Positions 7,279 through 16,815 of a stretch of DNA of 64,000 nucleotides are shown here, piece after piece; the first letter of the stretch is position 1, and the number at the start of each line of letters is the position of its first letter. The notes under the pieces were generated by a model. The model made no database searches. It was not told the DNA's origin and worked only from the letters and a program-made list of their open reading frames with translations. Source of the stretch: Hahellaceae bacterium (GTDB lineage: Bacteria > Pseudomonadota > Gammaproteobacteria > Pseudomonadales > Oleiphilaceae); NCBI GenBank assembly GCA_016744695.1, contig JADGDV010000021.1, positions 1 to 64,000 of the forward strand, written 5' to 3'. Both the position numbers and the translations under genes were made by a program.

Positions 7279-8052
7279 ATGTTTGTAGATTCACATTGTC
7301 ATCTAGATCGTTTGAAATTAGAAAAATACGAAACAGGTTTAGATGGCGCTATAGAAGCCGCGCAAGAAGCGGGTGTTTCAGAAATGCTATGCGTAGCGAT
7401 TGATCTTGAAAATATTGAGTCGGTACTAGATTCAGCCAAGCGTTACGACAATGTTTATGCCTCCGTTGGTGTTCACCCTGGTACGGATGTTGGTGAAGAA
7501 CCCACTATAGAGCGTCTTCTTTCTTTATCTGAGCGAGAAAAGGTGATTGCCATTGGTGAAACAGGGCTGGACTATTACTATGGGCAAGAACGAAAGAGTG
7601 AGCAGCAGGCGCGTTTTGCGGTTCATTTGAATGCCGCCAAGCAGTGTAAAAAGCCTGTTATTGTACACACTCGTGAAGCTAGAGATGACACCATAGATAT
7701 TATTCGTAATGAAGGTGACTTGGAAACAGCGGGTGTATTGCATTGTTTTACTGAAGACTGGGATATGGCAAAGCGTGCGCTTGACCTTAATTATTACATT
7801 TCGTTTTCGGGTATTATCACCTTTAAAAACGCTGAAGAATTGCGGTCAGTCGTTAAGCATGTGCCTTTAGAGCGTATTCTAATAGAAACGGACTCCCCTT
7901 ATTTGGCCCCGGTTCCTTTTAGAGGCAAGCCCAACGAACCCAAATACGTATCAGAAGTCGCAAAATGTGTGGCTGATTTGAAGGGTATCTCAATTGAGAA
8001 TGTTGCTGAAATAACGACGGCTAATTATAAAACGTTGTTTAAACGAGCTTAA
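7279..8052 (+). CDS. tatD: TatD-family metal-dependent DNase
   Basis: A 257-residue TIM-barrel hydrolase. Metal ligands are visible: F-V-D-S-H-C-H-L-D at the start, G-E-T-G-L-D-Y-Y (about 92-99), V-I-V-H-T-R-E-A (about 128-135), G-V-L-H-C-F-T (152-158) and E-T-D-S-P-Y-L-A-P (about 202-210). TatD/YcfH proteins are 3'-5' exonucleases or deoxyribonucleases on DNA/RNA. The length matches the YcfH group, and the position after holB-pilZ is conserved. The alpha/beta hydrolase starts 6 bases downstream, so the two are probably co-transcribed. Confidence 0.93.
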   Translation: MFVDSHCHLDRLKLEKYETGLDGAIEAAQEAGVSEMLCVAIDLENIESVLDSAKRYDNVYASVGVHPGTDVGEEPTIERLLSLSEREKVIAIGETGLDYYYGQERKSEQQARFAVHLNAAKQCKKPVIVHTREARDDTIDIIRNEGDLETAGVLHCFTEDWDMAKRALDLNYYISFSGIITFKNAEELRSVVKHVPLERILIETDSPYLAPVPFRGKPNEPKYVSEVAKCVADLKGISIENVAEITTANYKTLFKRA

Positions 8053-8058
8053 TTTTTT

Positions 8059-8913
8059 ATGGACGCTATAAAGCACACTATCAAAACAGATCGTATTAAC
8101 CTAGCGGCACTCGAATGGGGGAACCCTGATGGTGTACCTGTTGTGGCAATACATGGCTGGTTAGATAATGCGGCTTCATTTAGTTGTTTAGCGGAATCCT
8201 TAGATTTATCAGCGATCCGCTTGATAGCCATAGACCTACCTGGTCATGGACGTAGCGATCATCGTGGAGAAGGGCAGATATACCACTTACTGGAGTATGT
8301 GGTTGATGTTGTTGGTGCTATAAAGGCTTTAGACCTTAAATCACCTGTTTTATTAGGACACTCCCTTGGGGGTATTGTTGCATTATTAACTTCTGTGGCT
8401 GTGCCAACAAAAATAAGTCAGTTAATTTTATTAGATTCTTTTGGTCCTATGGTTGATAAAGAGGATGACGTTGCCCTCCAACTTAAAAAAGCGATTAGCA
8501 AAATTTGTTTTACAGAATCTAGACCACAAAAATTATATCAATCAATCGAAGAAGCGATTAACGTTAGGCTAGGCGGTTTTGGAAAAATTAGCCGAGAGGC
8601 GGCTCGCGTATTACTTGAGCGTGGCTTAACGAAGACATCAGAAGGCTACACTTGGTCGACAGACTCAAGACTAAGAGAACCATCAATGATGAGGCTGTCA
8701 GAGTCACAGGTAAGGGGAGTTATGAGTAATGTTCAGTGCTCGACTTGCCTTATTGCAGGCACTGAAGGTTATGTATCTCTTGAAACATCTAAAAATTCAA
8801 GGTTAGGCTATATCTCTAAGCTTGAAACGCATCAGGTTTCAGGTCACCATCATTTTCATATGGATGGCGATGTTGATCTGACCGCTAAGATTATAAATCG
8901 TTTTTTGAATTGA
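8059..8913 (+). CDS. Alpha/beta hydrolase (serine-hydrolase-like)
   Basis: A 284-residue alpha/beta-hydrolase fold protein. VVAIHGWLDNAASF gives the oxyanion-hole HGW motif (about 29-42), GHSLGG the nucleophile elbow (about 103-108), and GHHHFHMDG the catalytic histidine near residue 266. The usual acid position reads AGTEGYVS, with Glu in place of the more common Asp, as in some SERHL-like hydrolases. Substrate unknown; probably a carboxylesterase. It starts without an obvious Shine-Dalgarno 6 bases after tatD, and a TTG overlapping its stop begins the open frame of the next gene. Confidence 0.85.
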   Translation: MDAIKHTIKTDRINLAALEWGNPDGVPVVAIHGWLDNAASFSCLAESLDLSAIRLIAIDLPGHGRSDHRGEGQIYHLLEYVVDVVGAIKALDLKSPVLLGHSLGGIVALLTSVAVPTKISQLILLDSFGPMVDKEDDVALQLKKAISKICFTESRPQKLYQSIEEAINVRLGGFGKISREAARVLLERGLTKTSEGYTWSTDSRLREPSMMRLSESQVRGVMSNVQCSTCLIAGTEGYVSLETSKNSRLGYISKLETHQVSGHHHFHMDGDVDLTAKIINRFLN

Positions 8914-8924
8914 AAGGATTATGT

Positions 8925-9854
8925 ATGACGAACACGATTCAAACACTATTATCAAAATATAAGCTCATTATTGTTTCGTTTTTGATAGTTCTATTTTCTC
9001 AGTTTGCTTGGTCGGATGAGACCGCCAAAGCCAATGGTCTTCTAATAACACCTTATTCTCATTCATCATTATCATCCTCTGAACCCTTCTCAAATGATGA
9101 CTATTTAATTCTGTTATCAGCCCCTAAACGCATCAATAATAAACTACGCGCTGAGCAAGAGTTAAGAGCTAATATTAGTGGGATAAAAGAGACATACCAA
9201 ATTAATGATGGGCACACCACAGAGCAAGCTTTTAAGCATTATTTATCTCAGTTAAAGCAGTTAAGTGCAAAAATTGTTTATCAATGTAATAGTCGAGACT
9301 GCGGACGTAGCACTAGCTGGGCTGAAGGGGTTTATCAAGATTCAAAACTCTACGGTAAAGATGCGTCTCAGTTCTACTTTGCTGCGGCTTTACAGCGTAA
9401 TGGCGAACAATGGTTAGTGACGGTTTATACCGTCGAGCGAGGCAATCGTCGGGTTTATGCCCATGTGGAAGCACTTAAGCTTAATGCGCCACTTGAAAAT
9501 GATGGCTTACAAGACTTGTTTGTTGAGCAACCGCCTCTCTTTATTTTTAACTATAGCTTTAAGAGTAGTGTTCAGCTTAATGTTGATAGTGCAGAGATCC
9601 AAAAGATAATTGACCAAGTTAATGTTTCGTCTTCATCTTCTGTCTACGTTGTTGGGCACATGTCTCAGGGGTATAAGACGACAGAAGAGGCTCTCAAGCA
9701 ATCCCTTAATGCAGCGCAGCAGCTTTCAACCGTTTTGCAGAAGCGGGGGGTTGATGCGATTAAAATATCAACCTTCGGTGTAGGTCCTTTGGTACCGGTT
9801 AATCAAGGTATTAGAACCGGTAATAGAGTCGAAGTTATGGTTTTAACAAAATAA
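8925..9854 (+). CDS. DUF4892 protein with OmpA-like C-terminal domain
   Basis: 309 residues from ATG 8925, preceded by AAAGGA (8913-8918); the frame is open from TTG 8910, but the internal ATG has the proper spacing. A signal peptide ends near QFAWS-DE. The middle part (QLKQLSAKIVYQCNSRDCG, then RNGEQWLVTVYTVERGNRR) resembles DUF4892. The C-terminal 100 residues resemble an OmpA/peptidoglycan-binding fold: V-Y-V-V-G-H-M-S, S-L-N-A-A-Q-Q-L-S-T-V-L and a final G-N-R-V-E-V-M-V. It probably links outer membrane or periplasm to peptidoglycan. Function not established. The patatin gene follows after 2 bases. Confidence 0.75.
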   Translation: MTNTIQTLLSKYKLIIVSFLIVLFSQFAWSDETAKANGLLITPYSHSSLSSSEPFSNDDYLILLSAPKRINNKLRAEQELRANISGIKETYQINDGHTTEQAFKHYLSQLKQLSAKIVYQCNSRDCGRSTSWAEGVYQDSKLYGKDASQFYFAAALQRNGEQWLVTVYTVERGNRRVYAHVEALKLNAPLENDGLQDLFVEQPPLFIFNYSFKSSVQLNVDSAEIQKIIDQVNVSSSSSVYVVGHMSQGYKTTEEALKQSLNAAQQLSTVLQKRGVDAIKISTFGVGPLVPVNQGIRTGNRVEVMVLTK

Positions 9855-9856
9855 CT

Positions 9857-10846
9857 GTGGAAACGAACGTCAACGCGACCAATAATGACAAAGGAAAAAC
9901 CGTAGCGCTAGTGCTTGGAAGTGGTGGGGCAAGAGGTTATGCTCATATTGGCGCGATTGAAATTCTACAAGAACGCGGATATGAAATAATTGCCATTTCT
10001 GGTTGTTCAGTAGGCGCTATGATTGGCGGCGTGTATGCGGCTAAAAAGCTTCAGTCGTTCAAAGACTGGGCGACAGGTTTAGATCAGCTTGATGTTTTAA
10101 GGCTAATGGATCTTTCATTGTCTTCTCCTGGTGCTATTAGGGGTAATCGCGTATTTTCATTTGTTAGAGAGTTAATTGGCGAAATTAGTATTGAAGAGTT
10201 GTCTATCCCTTATACGGCGGTGGCTACTGATTTACTTGCACATAAAGAAGTTTGGTTCCAAGAAGGCCCTTTGCATCAGGCTATTCGTGCCTCGGTTGCT
10301 ATACCTAGCTTAATGGCTCCCGTTATACTGGGGGAGCGTTTATTGGTTGATGGTGGGCTATTAAATCCTTTACCTATATTCCCTACTATTTCTTCTCATG
10401 CTGATATTATTTTAGCCGTTAATTTGGGCTGGGAGAATGGAGCAAATATTCACTTGTCGGATGTGTATGACGATAATGAAGAATCGAAATTAGGCTTATG
10501 GGTCGAGAAATTTAAAACCAAAGCGTCTTCGTTATTTGATAAAGATATCGAAAAAGATTTATTAGAGCGCACACAAGCCTCTGAGAATGAATCTGATCTT
10601 AAAAGATTCAAGGTGGTTGAGTCTTCGCATAAATTACCTTTTGGAATGATTGATATTATGAACTTATCATTTGAAGCGATGCAAAGTGCATTGACTCAGT
10701 ATAAGTTGGCGGGTTATCCGCCTGATGTTTTGGTGAATATCCCTAAGCATGCATGTAAAACATTTGATTATCATAAAGCACCTGAACTTATACAGTTGGG
10801 ACGAGAGTTAACTGAAAAAGCGTTAATAAGCTACGAGTCAAAATAA
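9857..10846 (+). CDS. Patatin-like phospholipase (RssA type)
   Basis: A 329-residue protein. The oxyanion loop is LGSGGARGYAHIGAIEIL (about 21-38), the nucleophile motif GCSVGAMIGG has Ser near residue 53, and the catalytic Asp is in the LLVDGGLLNPLP block near residue 171. Together these are the complete Ser-Asp dyad of bacterial patatins of the RssA/YchK group. It probably acts on phospholipid acyl chains in the cytoplasm or inner membrane. Start is GTG, with poor Shine-Dalgarno, two bases after the DUF4892 gene, implying coupled translation. Confidence 0.88.
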   Translation: METNVNATNNDKGKTVALVLGSGGARGYAHIGAIEILQERGYEIIAISGCSVGAMIGGVYAAKKLQSFKDWATGLDQLDVLRLMDLSLSSPGAIRGNRVFSFVRELIGEISIEELSIPYTAVATDLLAHKEVWFQEGPLHQAIRASVAIPSLMAPVILGERLLVDGGLLNPLPIFPTISSHADIILAVNLGWENGANIHLSDVYDDNEESKLGLWVEKFKTKASSLFDKDIEKDLLERTQASENESDLKRFKVVESSHKLPFGMIDIMNLSFEAMQSALTQYKLAGYPPDVLVNIPKHACKTFDYHKAPELIQLGRELTEKALISYESK

Positions 10847-10938
10847 CAAAGGGGAGCCTAAATCTTAAATAGGCTACGGACAGTGAGGGCCAATCAGGCT
10901 ATAATAAGTCTTTCAAAGAATATATTTAGGGTTAATTA

Positions 10939-11919
10939 ATGCCAGCTGAACATTCAAAACTTAATGCATCATTAAATACAGTCGAGCAATTGCCTCTAAC
11001 GGCGATTTTTTCTGATAATGTTGCCGAATCTCTTTCGACCATAAGAGATTATATTCGCTATGCGGTGTCATGCTTTAATGAAGCTGAGATATTCTACGGC
11101 CACGGTACTGATAACGCATGGGACGAAGCCGTTCAGTTAATCCTTAATACGGTACATTTACCATGGGATATGTCTGATGTAGTCATGGACAGTACCTTGA
11201 TACTCCCTGAAAGAAAACGAATATTAGCAAAATTGAAGCGCAGAGTAATTGATAGAGTCCCATCGGCTTACCTAATGGGGGAAGCATGGTTTATGGGCTT
11301 GCCATTCTACGTAGATGAACGTGTACTGGTTCCACGCTCGCCTATTGCAGAAATGATTGAAAATGAGTTTCAGCCATGGTTACAGGCTGAAAATGTATTA
11401 AATATTCTAGATCTTTGTACCGGTAGTGGTTGTATTGGCATAGCATCAGGGATGGTCTTTCCTGAGTCAAATGTTGATTTGGCCGATCTGTCTGAAGAGG
11501 CGCTTGAAGTCGCCGCGATTAATATCAAGAAGCATCAGGTTGAAGGTCGGGTAAAATTAATTCATTCTGATTTATTTCAAAACGTTAGTAAAAAGTATCA
11601 GTTGATAGTGTCTAACCCACCTTATGTTGATGCTAAAGATATTTCAGAGATGCCCCAAGAGTTTCATCAAGAGCCTGCGATGGGTTTGGCCGCAGGTATT
11701 GATGGCTTGGATATTGTTCATCGTATACTTAAAGATGCACGTCAATATATGACCGATGACGGGCTGTTAATTGTTGAAACAGGTAACAGTTGTGATGCAT
11801 TAGATGAAGCTTACCCTGAAGTACCTTTTACTTGGATCGAATTTGAGTTTGGCGGTCATGGGGTGTTTATAATTAGTGCGGCAGAGCTTGACGAATACCA
11901 AGGTTTTTTTAAAGGTTAA
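10939..11919 (+). CDS. prmB: 50S ribosomal protein L3 glutamine methyltransferase
   Basis: A 326-residue class I SAM methyltransferase. The N-terminal helical substrate domain is followed by NILDLCTGSGCIGI (motif I, about 156-169), D-L-S-E-E-A-L-E-V-A (acidic loop) and S-N-P-P-Y-V-D (catalytic NPPY near residue 229). The HemK/PrmB group methylates glutamine amides; the YxMGEAWFMGLPFYV stretch and the aroC neighbour point to PrmB rather than PrmC. PrmB modifies L3 (Gln150 in E. coli). A 92-bp gap separates it from the patatin gene. Confidence 0.92.
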   Translation: MPAEHSKLNASLNTVEQLPLTAIFSDNVAESLSTIRDYIRYAVSCFNEAEIFYGHGTDNAWDEAVQLILNTVHLPWDMSDVVMDSTLILPERKRILAKLKRRVIDRVPSAYLMGEAWFMGLPFYVDERVLVPRSPIAEMIENEFQPWLQAENVLNILDLCTGSGCIGIASGMVFPESNVDLADLSEEALEVAAINIKKHQVEGRVKLIHSDLFQNVSKKYQLIVSNPPYVDAKDISEMPQEFHQEPAMGLAAGIDGLDIVHRILKDARQYMTDDGLLIVETGNSCDALDEAYPEVPFTWIEFEFGGHGVFIISAAELDEYQGFFKG

Positions 11920-11972
11920 AGAAAGATTTTAATCAGAACTTGAAAATTTAATTACGAAAAAGAACGCATACT

Positions 11973-13070
11973 ATGTCTGGTAATACATTTGGAAAATTAT
12001 TTAACGTAACAACCTTTGGTGAAAGTCATGGTTTGGCTTTAGGTTGTATTGTTGACGGCTGTCCTCCTGGATTGGAATTGAGCGAGGAAGACCTTCAACG
12101 TGACCTTGATAGAAGAAAGCCTGGTACTTCTCGCTATACAACTCAGCGCAAAGAAGCTGATCAGGTAAAAATTCTTTCTGGTGTATTTGAAGGAAAAACA
12201 ACCGGTACACCAATTGGTCTTGTTATTGAAAATACCGACCAGCGATCTAAAGACTATTCCAATATCAAAGAAACCTTTAGACCTGCCCATGCCGATTACA
12301 CCTACATGCAAAAGTATGGCACACGTGATTATCGTGGTGGTGGTCGCTCTTCTGCAAGAGAAACTGCAATGCGAGTGGCAGCTGGAGGTATTGCAAAAAA
12401 ATTCCTTAAAAACCGACTAGGTATAGAAGTAAAAGGTTATTTGTCACAATTAGGCCCAATAACCATTGATAAAGTAGATTGGGATGAAGTGGGTAATAAT
12501 CCATTTTTCTGTCCTGATGTTGATAAGGTTCCTGAAATGGAAGCTTATATGAAGGCACTCAACAAAGAAGGGAATTCGGTTGGTGCAAAAATTGTGGTGG
12601 TTGCGAGTAATGTACCACCAGGTCTGGGTGAGCCCATATTTGACCGACTAGACGCAGAGTTAGCTCATGCTCTGATGAGTATTAATGCAGTCAAAGGCAT
12701 AGAAATTGGTGCAGGTTTTGATTCTGTGGCTCAAAAGGGTACAGATCACCGAGATGAAATGACGCCAGAGGGTTTTTTATCTAACCATGCGGGTGGTATT
12801 TTGGGTGGGATTAGCACCGGACAAGATATTGTTGCCAGTCTCGCATTAAAACCTACTTCCAGTTTACACTTGCCAGGTAAAAGCATTGACGTGAAAGGTA
12901 GCCCGATTGAAGTAGCAACACATGGTCGTCATGACCCTTGTGTGGGGATTCGCGCAACACCGATAGCGGAAGCAATGATGGCCTTAGTGTTAATGGATCA
13001 TTTCATGCGTAACCGCGGCCAGAATGCTGATGTTCATTGTACAACGCCTATCATCCCTGGCTCTGTCTAA
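11973..13070 (+). CDS. aroC: Chorismate synthase
   Basis: A 365-residue enzyme converting EPSP to chorismate with reduced FMN, the last shared step to aromatic amino acids. Family signatures are G-E-S-H-G (residues 17-21), [19 protein letters not shown] (about 47-65), [21 protein letters not shown] (about 121-141), and R-H-D-P-C-V-G-I-R in the C-terminal third. Length matches the family. prmB-aroC is a common proteobacterial pair. The window also encodes a DAHP synthase (43869-44936) and trpFBA, but not the other trp genes. Confidence 0.97.
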   Translation: MSGNTFGKLFNVTTFGESHGLALGCIVDGCPPGLELSEEDLQRDLDRRKPGTSRYTTQRKEADQVKILSGVFEGKTTGTPIGLVIENTDQRSKDYSNIKETFRPAHADYTYMQKYGTRDYRGGGRSSARETAMRVAAGGIAKKFLKNRLGIEVKGYLSQLGPITIDKVDWDEVGNNPFFCPDVDKVPEMEAYMKALNKEGNSVGAKIVVVASNVPPGLGEPIFDRLDAELAHALMSINAVKGIEIGAGFDSVAQKGTDHRDEMTPEGFLSNHAGGILGGISTGQDIVASLALKPTSSLHLPGKSIDVKGSPIEVATHGRHDPCVGIRATPIAEAMMALVLMDHFMRNRGQNADVHCTTPIIPGSV

Positions 13071-13098
13071 ATAAGTGCTGAGTAGGCCATTGCATTGT

Positions 13099-13122
13099 TT
13101 CTCCCTCTGCGAAGAGGGAGAA
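13099..13122 (+). promoter_or_regulatory. Perfect hairpin burying the MFS ribosome binding site
   Basis: TTCTCCCTCT (13099-13108) pairs perfectly with AGAGGGAGAA (13113-13122) around GCGA, a GNRA tetraloop. The 3' arm contains GAGGGAG, the only Shine-Dalgarno for the MFS start at 13130 (about 9 bases on). No T-run follows, so it is not a standard terminator. It could block initiation until melted or bound, or protect the aroC mRNA end. Confidence 0.6.
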
Positions 13123-13129
13123 TAAAGCC

Positions 13130-14281
13130 ATGTCACTTTATTTTAAACTTTCCTCATTTTACTTCTTCTATTTTGCTTTATTAGGTGGTTTTGCTCCATA
13201 TTGGGGGCTGTACCTCGAAGATATCGGTTTTAATCTCATTGAAATCGCACAAATCACCTCGATTTTGATGGTAACTAAAGTACTTGCCCCTAATGCATGG
13301 GCTTGGGTTGGCGATCGTTACGGTAAGCGTCTTGAGTTGGTTCGATATGGTGCGTTTTTAACACTGTTATTTTTTTTAGCGTTCTACCTTCATACCGGTT
13401 TTTGGTGGTATATATTTGTTATGGCGTTATTCAGTTTTTTTTGGAATGCTGTATTGCCACAATTTGAAGTTATTACACTGCATAGTTTAGGTGATAGGCG
13501 GGAGCGGTATAGTCAGGTCAGACTTTGGGGCTCTATTGGATTTGTTGCTTCTGTGGTTTTATTGGGATGGGCATTTGATCATATTGCAATATCTCATTTA
13601 CGAGATTTCTTACTGATAATAATATTGCTCATAGCTTTAGTGAGTCTATTTTCATTTAAACAGCCTGCTCGGGTTACATTACGTAAAAAAGGTAGCTTTG
13701 TACGATCCTTAAAATCTCCTGTGGTACTCTCTTTTCTTTGTATTAATTTTCTTCTGCAATTATCCCATGGTCCTTATTACACGTTCTACAGTATTTATAT
13801 GGAAGACCTTGGCTACACGCGCTCTACTATTGGCATATTATGGGCTGTGGGTGTTATTGCCGAGGTATTAATTTTTATTGTCATGCATCGCTTGCTTCAT
13901 CGTTTTAGTCTTAGACTGATAGTTATTGTTTCGTTAGTTCTTACGACAATGCGTTGGCTGATTGTAGGTGTTTTTTCTGATGTATTCGTCATGGTCATCT
14001 TGGCGCAGCTTATTCATGCTGCTTCTTTTGGGGCCATGCATGCTGTCGCTATACACTTTGTGCACCATAGTTTCTCTTCTGATAACCAAGGACAAGGTCA
14101 GGCTATTTATAGTAGTGTAAGCTTTGGAGCGGGCGGTGCTTTAGGTGCTTTGCTAAGTGGGCTTATAGTGACTGATTATGGCTATGCTATGGCGTTCAAT
14201 TTTGCCGCTATTGCATCAACTATTGCCTTGATAGTTGCCTACCTGGGTTTTAAGAATAAAATGCTGAAAATTAGTACTTAA
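13130..14281 (+). CDS. MFS transporter, HcaT (3-phenylpropionate) type
   Basis: A 383-residue integral membrane protein with about 12 hydrophobic segments. The N-terminus L-S-S-F-Y-F-F-Y-F-A-L-L-G and W-G-L-Y-L-E-D-I-G-F, then W-G-S-I-G-F near residue 132, are typical of the MFS_1-like/HcaT permease group. E. coli HcaT imports phenylpropionate; the substrate here cannot be read from sequence and no aromatic degradation genes are nearby. Its Shine-Dalgarno is inside a perfect hairpin, so translation may be controlled. Confidence 0.82.
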   Translation: MSLYFKLSSFYFFYFALLGGFAPYWGLYLEDIGFNLIEIAQITSILMVTKVLAPNAWAWVGDRYGKRLELVRYGAFLTLLFFLAFYLHTGFWWYIFVMALFSFFWNAVLPQFEVITLHSLGDRRERYSQVRLWGSIGFVASVVLLGWAFDHIAISHLRDFLLIIILLIALVSLFSFKQPARVTLRKKGSFVRSLKSPVVLSFLCINFLLQLSHGPYYTFYSIYMEDLGYTRSTIGILWAVGVIAEVLIFIVMHRLLHRFSLRLIVIVSLVLTTMRWLIVGVFSDVFVMVILAQLIHAASFGAMHAVAIHFVHHSFSSDNQGQGQAIYSSVSFGAGGALGALLSGLIVTDYGYAMAFNFAAIASTIALIVAYLGFKNKMLKIST

Positions 14282-14430
14282 ACCACAACTTATACATACC
14301 CATTTTGTTATATTCTTACTACTCACTTCAGTATTGATGCCTGTCAATGGAATTTACTAGGAGTAGTGCTGTAATTAAAGAGTAATAAAAGGGTAGTAAA
14401 ATAAAAGGCAATTAAAACAAGGTGGATGTT

Positions 14431-14799
14431 ATGAACGAAAATTTAGTAGAAAATTTAACAGCGCAAGCAAAATCTCTTTATGGACCAATGGGTAAAATTA
14501 ACGCATTGATGATTGCTAATGTAGAGAAAATTGCAGAGTTTCAGTTAGGGGTTGTTAAATCTTACGCAGAATTAGCCATGAAGCAAGTTAAACAGGTGTC
14601 TGAAGTTCGTGACATTGAAGGTTTAAAAGAATTCGGCACGACTCAAAGCGAAATGGCTAGCGAGTTCGGTGGAAAGGTCATGGAGGATATGAAGGCTCTG
14701 GGTGAGATAGGTATGGAGTTTAAAACCGAAGTAGAAGAGATTTTTTCAGAATCACGCAATCCATCAGAAGACGCTGATGCGGGTTCTGAAAAAGCGTAA
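14431..14799 (+). CDS. Phasin family protein
   Basis: 122 residues from ATG 14431, with AAGGTGG five bases upstream; the frame also opens at GTG 14422. It is an all-helical amphipathic protein with the phasin pattern (LTAQAKSLYGPMGKINALM near the N-terminus, then regularly spaced A, K, E and Q). Phasins coat polyhydroxyalkanoate granules. The C-terminal 20 residues are acidic and disordered. The PHA synthase gene is immediately downstream, which supports the assignment. Confidence 0.85.
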   Translation: MNENLVENLTAQAKSLYGPMGKINALMIANVEKIAEFQLGVVKSYAELAMKQVKQVSEVRDIEGLKEFGTTQSEMASEFGGKVMEDMKALGEIGMEFKTEVEEIFSESRNPSEDADAGSEKA

Positions 14800-14904
14800 A
14801 TGCTTATCTCTCAGTCATTCTGTAGCTTGCATGCAGAGTTACAGAGTAGGGAGAAAGCAAATAGTGATACAACAAAAAATACAAACTATTATGTAGGAGG
14901 GGTA

Positions 14905-16713
14905 ATGATTGAATCCGGCAGCAACATTGCACAAGACACAGTTAAAAAAATATTTACCAGATTCGATAATCTTACAGGCCAATACCGTAAGACAATAGAA
15001 GATCACCTTCAAAAAAACCCATCTATTGACGACTCTAAGATAAGTTCCATGTTTGAAATGGTTGGGTCGTTTCGAGACATTGCAGAGCAGTTAACGTTAC
15101 ACCCTTTCCGTTTAGTGCAATCAGAAGCAGAGCTTGTTAAAAAGCATGCGCAGTTAATTGGTGGAACTGCCAAACGTGTTGTTGGTAAAATGTCCGATCC
15201 TATTGTTGTTCCCGAAAGAGGGGATCACCGGTTTGCCGCTGACGACTGGTCTGATAGTGTTATTTTTGATTACATAAAGCAGGCATATCTTCTTAATTCA
15301 AATTCTATTTTGGAGCTCGTTGATTCTCTAGAAGATACGAACTCTCATTCACATGACCAGTTCATGTTTTATTCACGTCAGATTATAAATGCACTTTCTC
15401 CCAGTAATTCGGTGCTCACTAACCCTGAAGTGCTTAAAAAGACCGTTTCTTCAGGCGGCATGAATTTAGTGAATGGCTTTAAGCAATTTATTGCTGACTA
15501 TAAGAAAAATCCTGGTCTTTTAAATGTCTCAATGACTGACCAAACAGCATTTTCGGTGGGCGATAATGTAGCAACAACAGAAGGGAAGGTTGTTTTTCAA
15601 AATGAGTTGATGCAGCTTATACAATATGCACCGACCACTGAGAAAGTGAATAAAACACCGCTCCTAGTTATTCCGCCGTGGATCAATAAATACTACATTC
15701 TAGACCTTAAAGAGAAAAATTCTTTAATTAAGTGGTTAGTAGATCAGGGTAACACTGTATTTATAGTCTCATGGATTAATCCTGGGCCTGGACTACGTGA
15801 AACCAGCTTCGAAGACTATATGAAAAAAGGTGCCTTGACTGCATTAGATGCAATTGAACAGGCGACCGGTGAAAAAGAAAGTAATGTAATTGGTTATTGT
15901 GTAGGTGGTACGTTGCTTGCCAGTACGCTTGCATGGTTAACGGCTAAACGAAAGAAGCGTATTAAGTCGGCAACTTATTTAACGACACTTATTGATTTTA
16001 CAGACCCTGGTGGAATTGGTGTTTTCATTAATGAAAATGCGATTTCAAGTATAGAGCGTCGCCTTGAGAAAGTTGGGTATTACGACGGTCGCGCAATGGC
16101 ATTTAGCTTTAATTTGTTGAGGGAAAATGACCTTTTCTGGTCTTTCTTTATCAACAACTATCTTAAAGGTGAAAAGCCTGCGCCATTTGATTTACTTTAC
16201 TGGAATTCTGACGGTACTAATCTACCCGCAAAAATGCATTCTTACTATTTGCGTAATATGTATCTTGAAAATAATTTGGTTAAGCCTGGTGGCATTGAGC
16301 TTGATGGCGTGAAAATCGACATCAGTAAAATTAAAACACCAACTTATTTCTTATCGACCATTCAAGATCATATTGCTAAATGGAAAACCACCTATAAAGG
16401 TGCGTTGTTGCATAGTGGCAATGTTAAGTTTGTTTTATCAGGTTCTGGTCATATTGCGGGTGTCGTTAACCCACCAAGCCAAGAAAAGTACGGTCATTGG
16501 ACTAATGACGAGTTACCTGAAGAGTCGGCAAAGTGGCTTGAAGGAGCTGAGAATCATAAAGGTTCATGGTGGCCAAACTGGAAGGAATGGTCTTCACAGT
16601 ATGCGGGGGTTCAGGTTGAGCCGCGTATTCCAGGTGATCGTGAACTAGAAGTGATTGAAGATGCGCCGGGTTCTTACGTTAGAATGCGTATAGCTGAGGT
16701 TATTAAGAAGTAA
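14905..16713 (+). CDS. phaC: Class I poly(3-hydroxyalkanoate) synthase
   Basis: 602 residues from ATG 14905, preceded by the strong Shine-Dalgarno TAGGAGGGGT; the frame is open upstream to 14800 but that extension lacks signals. The lipase-like box GYCVGGT carries catalytic Cys at about 332. Asp in QDHIAKW (about 488) and His in GSGHIAGVVNPP (about 516) complete the triad. The size fits class I synthases, which polymerise short-chain hydroxyacyl-CoA. The phasin gene lies just upstream, with about 105 bp between its stop and this start. No phaA or phaB is present in the window. Confidence 0.94.
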   Translation: MIESGSNIAQDTVKKIFTRFDNLTGQYRKTIEDHLQKNPSIDDSKISSMFEMVGSFRDIAEQLTLHPFRLVQSEAELVKKHAQLIGGTAKRVVGKMSDPIVVPERGDHRFAADDWSDSVIFDYIKQAYLLNSNSILELVDSLEDTNSHSHDQFMFYSRQIINALSPSNSVLTNPEVLKKTVSSGGMNLVNGFKQFIADYKKNPGLLNVSMTDQTAFSVGDNVATTEGKVVFQNELMQLIQYAPTTEKVNKTPLLVIPPWINKYYILDLKEKNSLIKWLVDQGNTVFIVSWINPGPGLRETSFEDYMKKGALTALDAIEQATGEKESNVIGYCVGGTLLASTLAWLTAKRKKRIKSATYLTTLIDFTDPGGIGVFINENAISSIERRLEKVGYYDGRAMAFSFNLLRENDLFWSFFINNYLKGEKPAPFDLLYWNSDGTNLPAKMHSYYLRNMYLENNLVKPGGIELDGVKIDISKIKTPTYFLSTIQDHIAKWKTTYKGALLHSGNVKFVLSGSGHIAGVVNPPSQEKYGHWTNDELPEESAKWLEGAENHKGSWWPNWKEWSSQYAGVQVEPRIPGDRELEVIEDAPGSYVRMRIAEVIKK

Positions 16714-16730
16714 TTAGTTGTCAAGATTCA

Positions 16731-16762
16731 CTGCATCACGGTTACTTGTAGTCGTGATGCAG
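16731..16762. other. Inverted repeat between convergent phaC and lysR genes
   Basis: CTGCATCACG (16731-16740) is perfectly complementary to CGTGATGCAG (16753-16762). No T-run follows on either strand, so it is not a standard intrinsic terminator. It may still end or protect both converging transcripts. Confidence 0.5.
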
Positions 16763-16815
16763 AATAAACCCTGATTTCAGTCGTTCCTCCTTTCATCAAG
16801 GCTACGGTTGGTTTT

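Noticed and set aside
14800-14904. Longer PhaC N-terminus from ATG 14800
   Set aside because: The strong TAGGAGGGGT before ATG 14905 and the normal class I length favour the shorter protein; the upstream 35 codons look like the phasin-phaC spacer.
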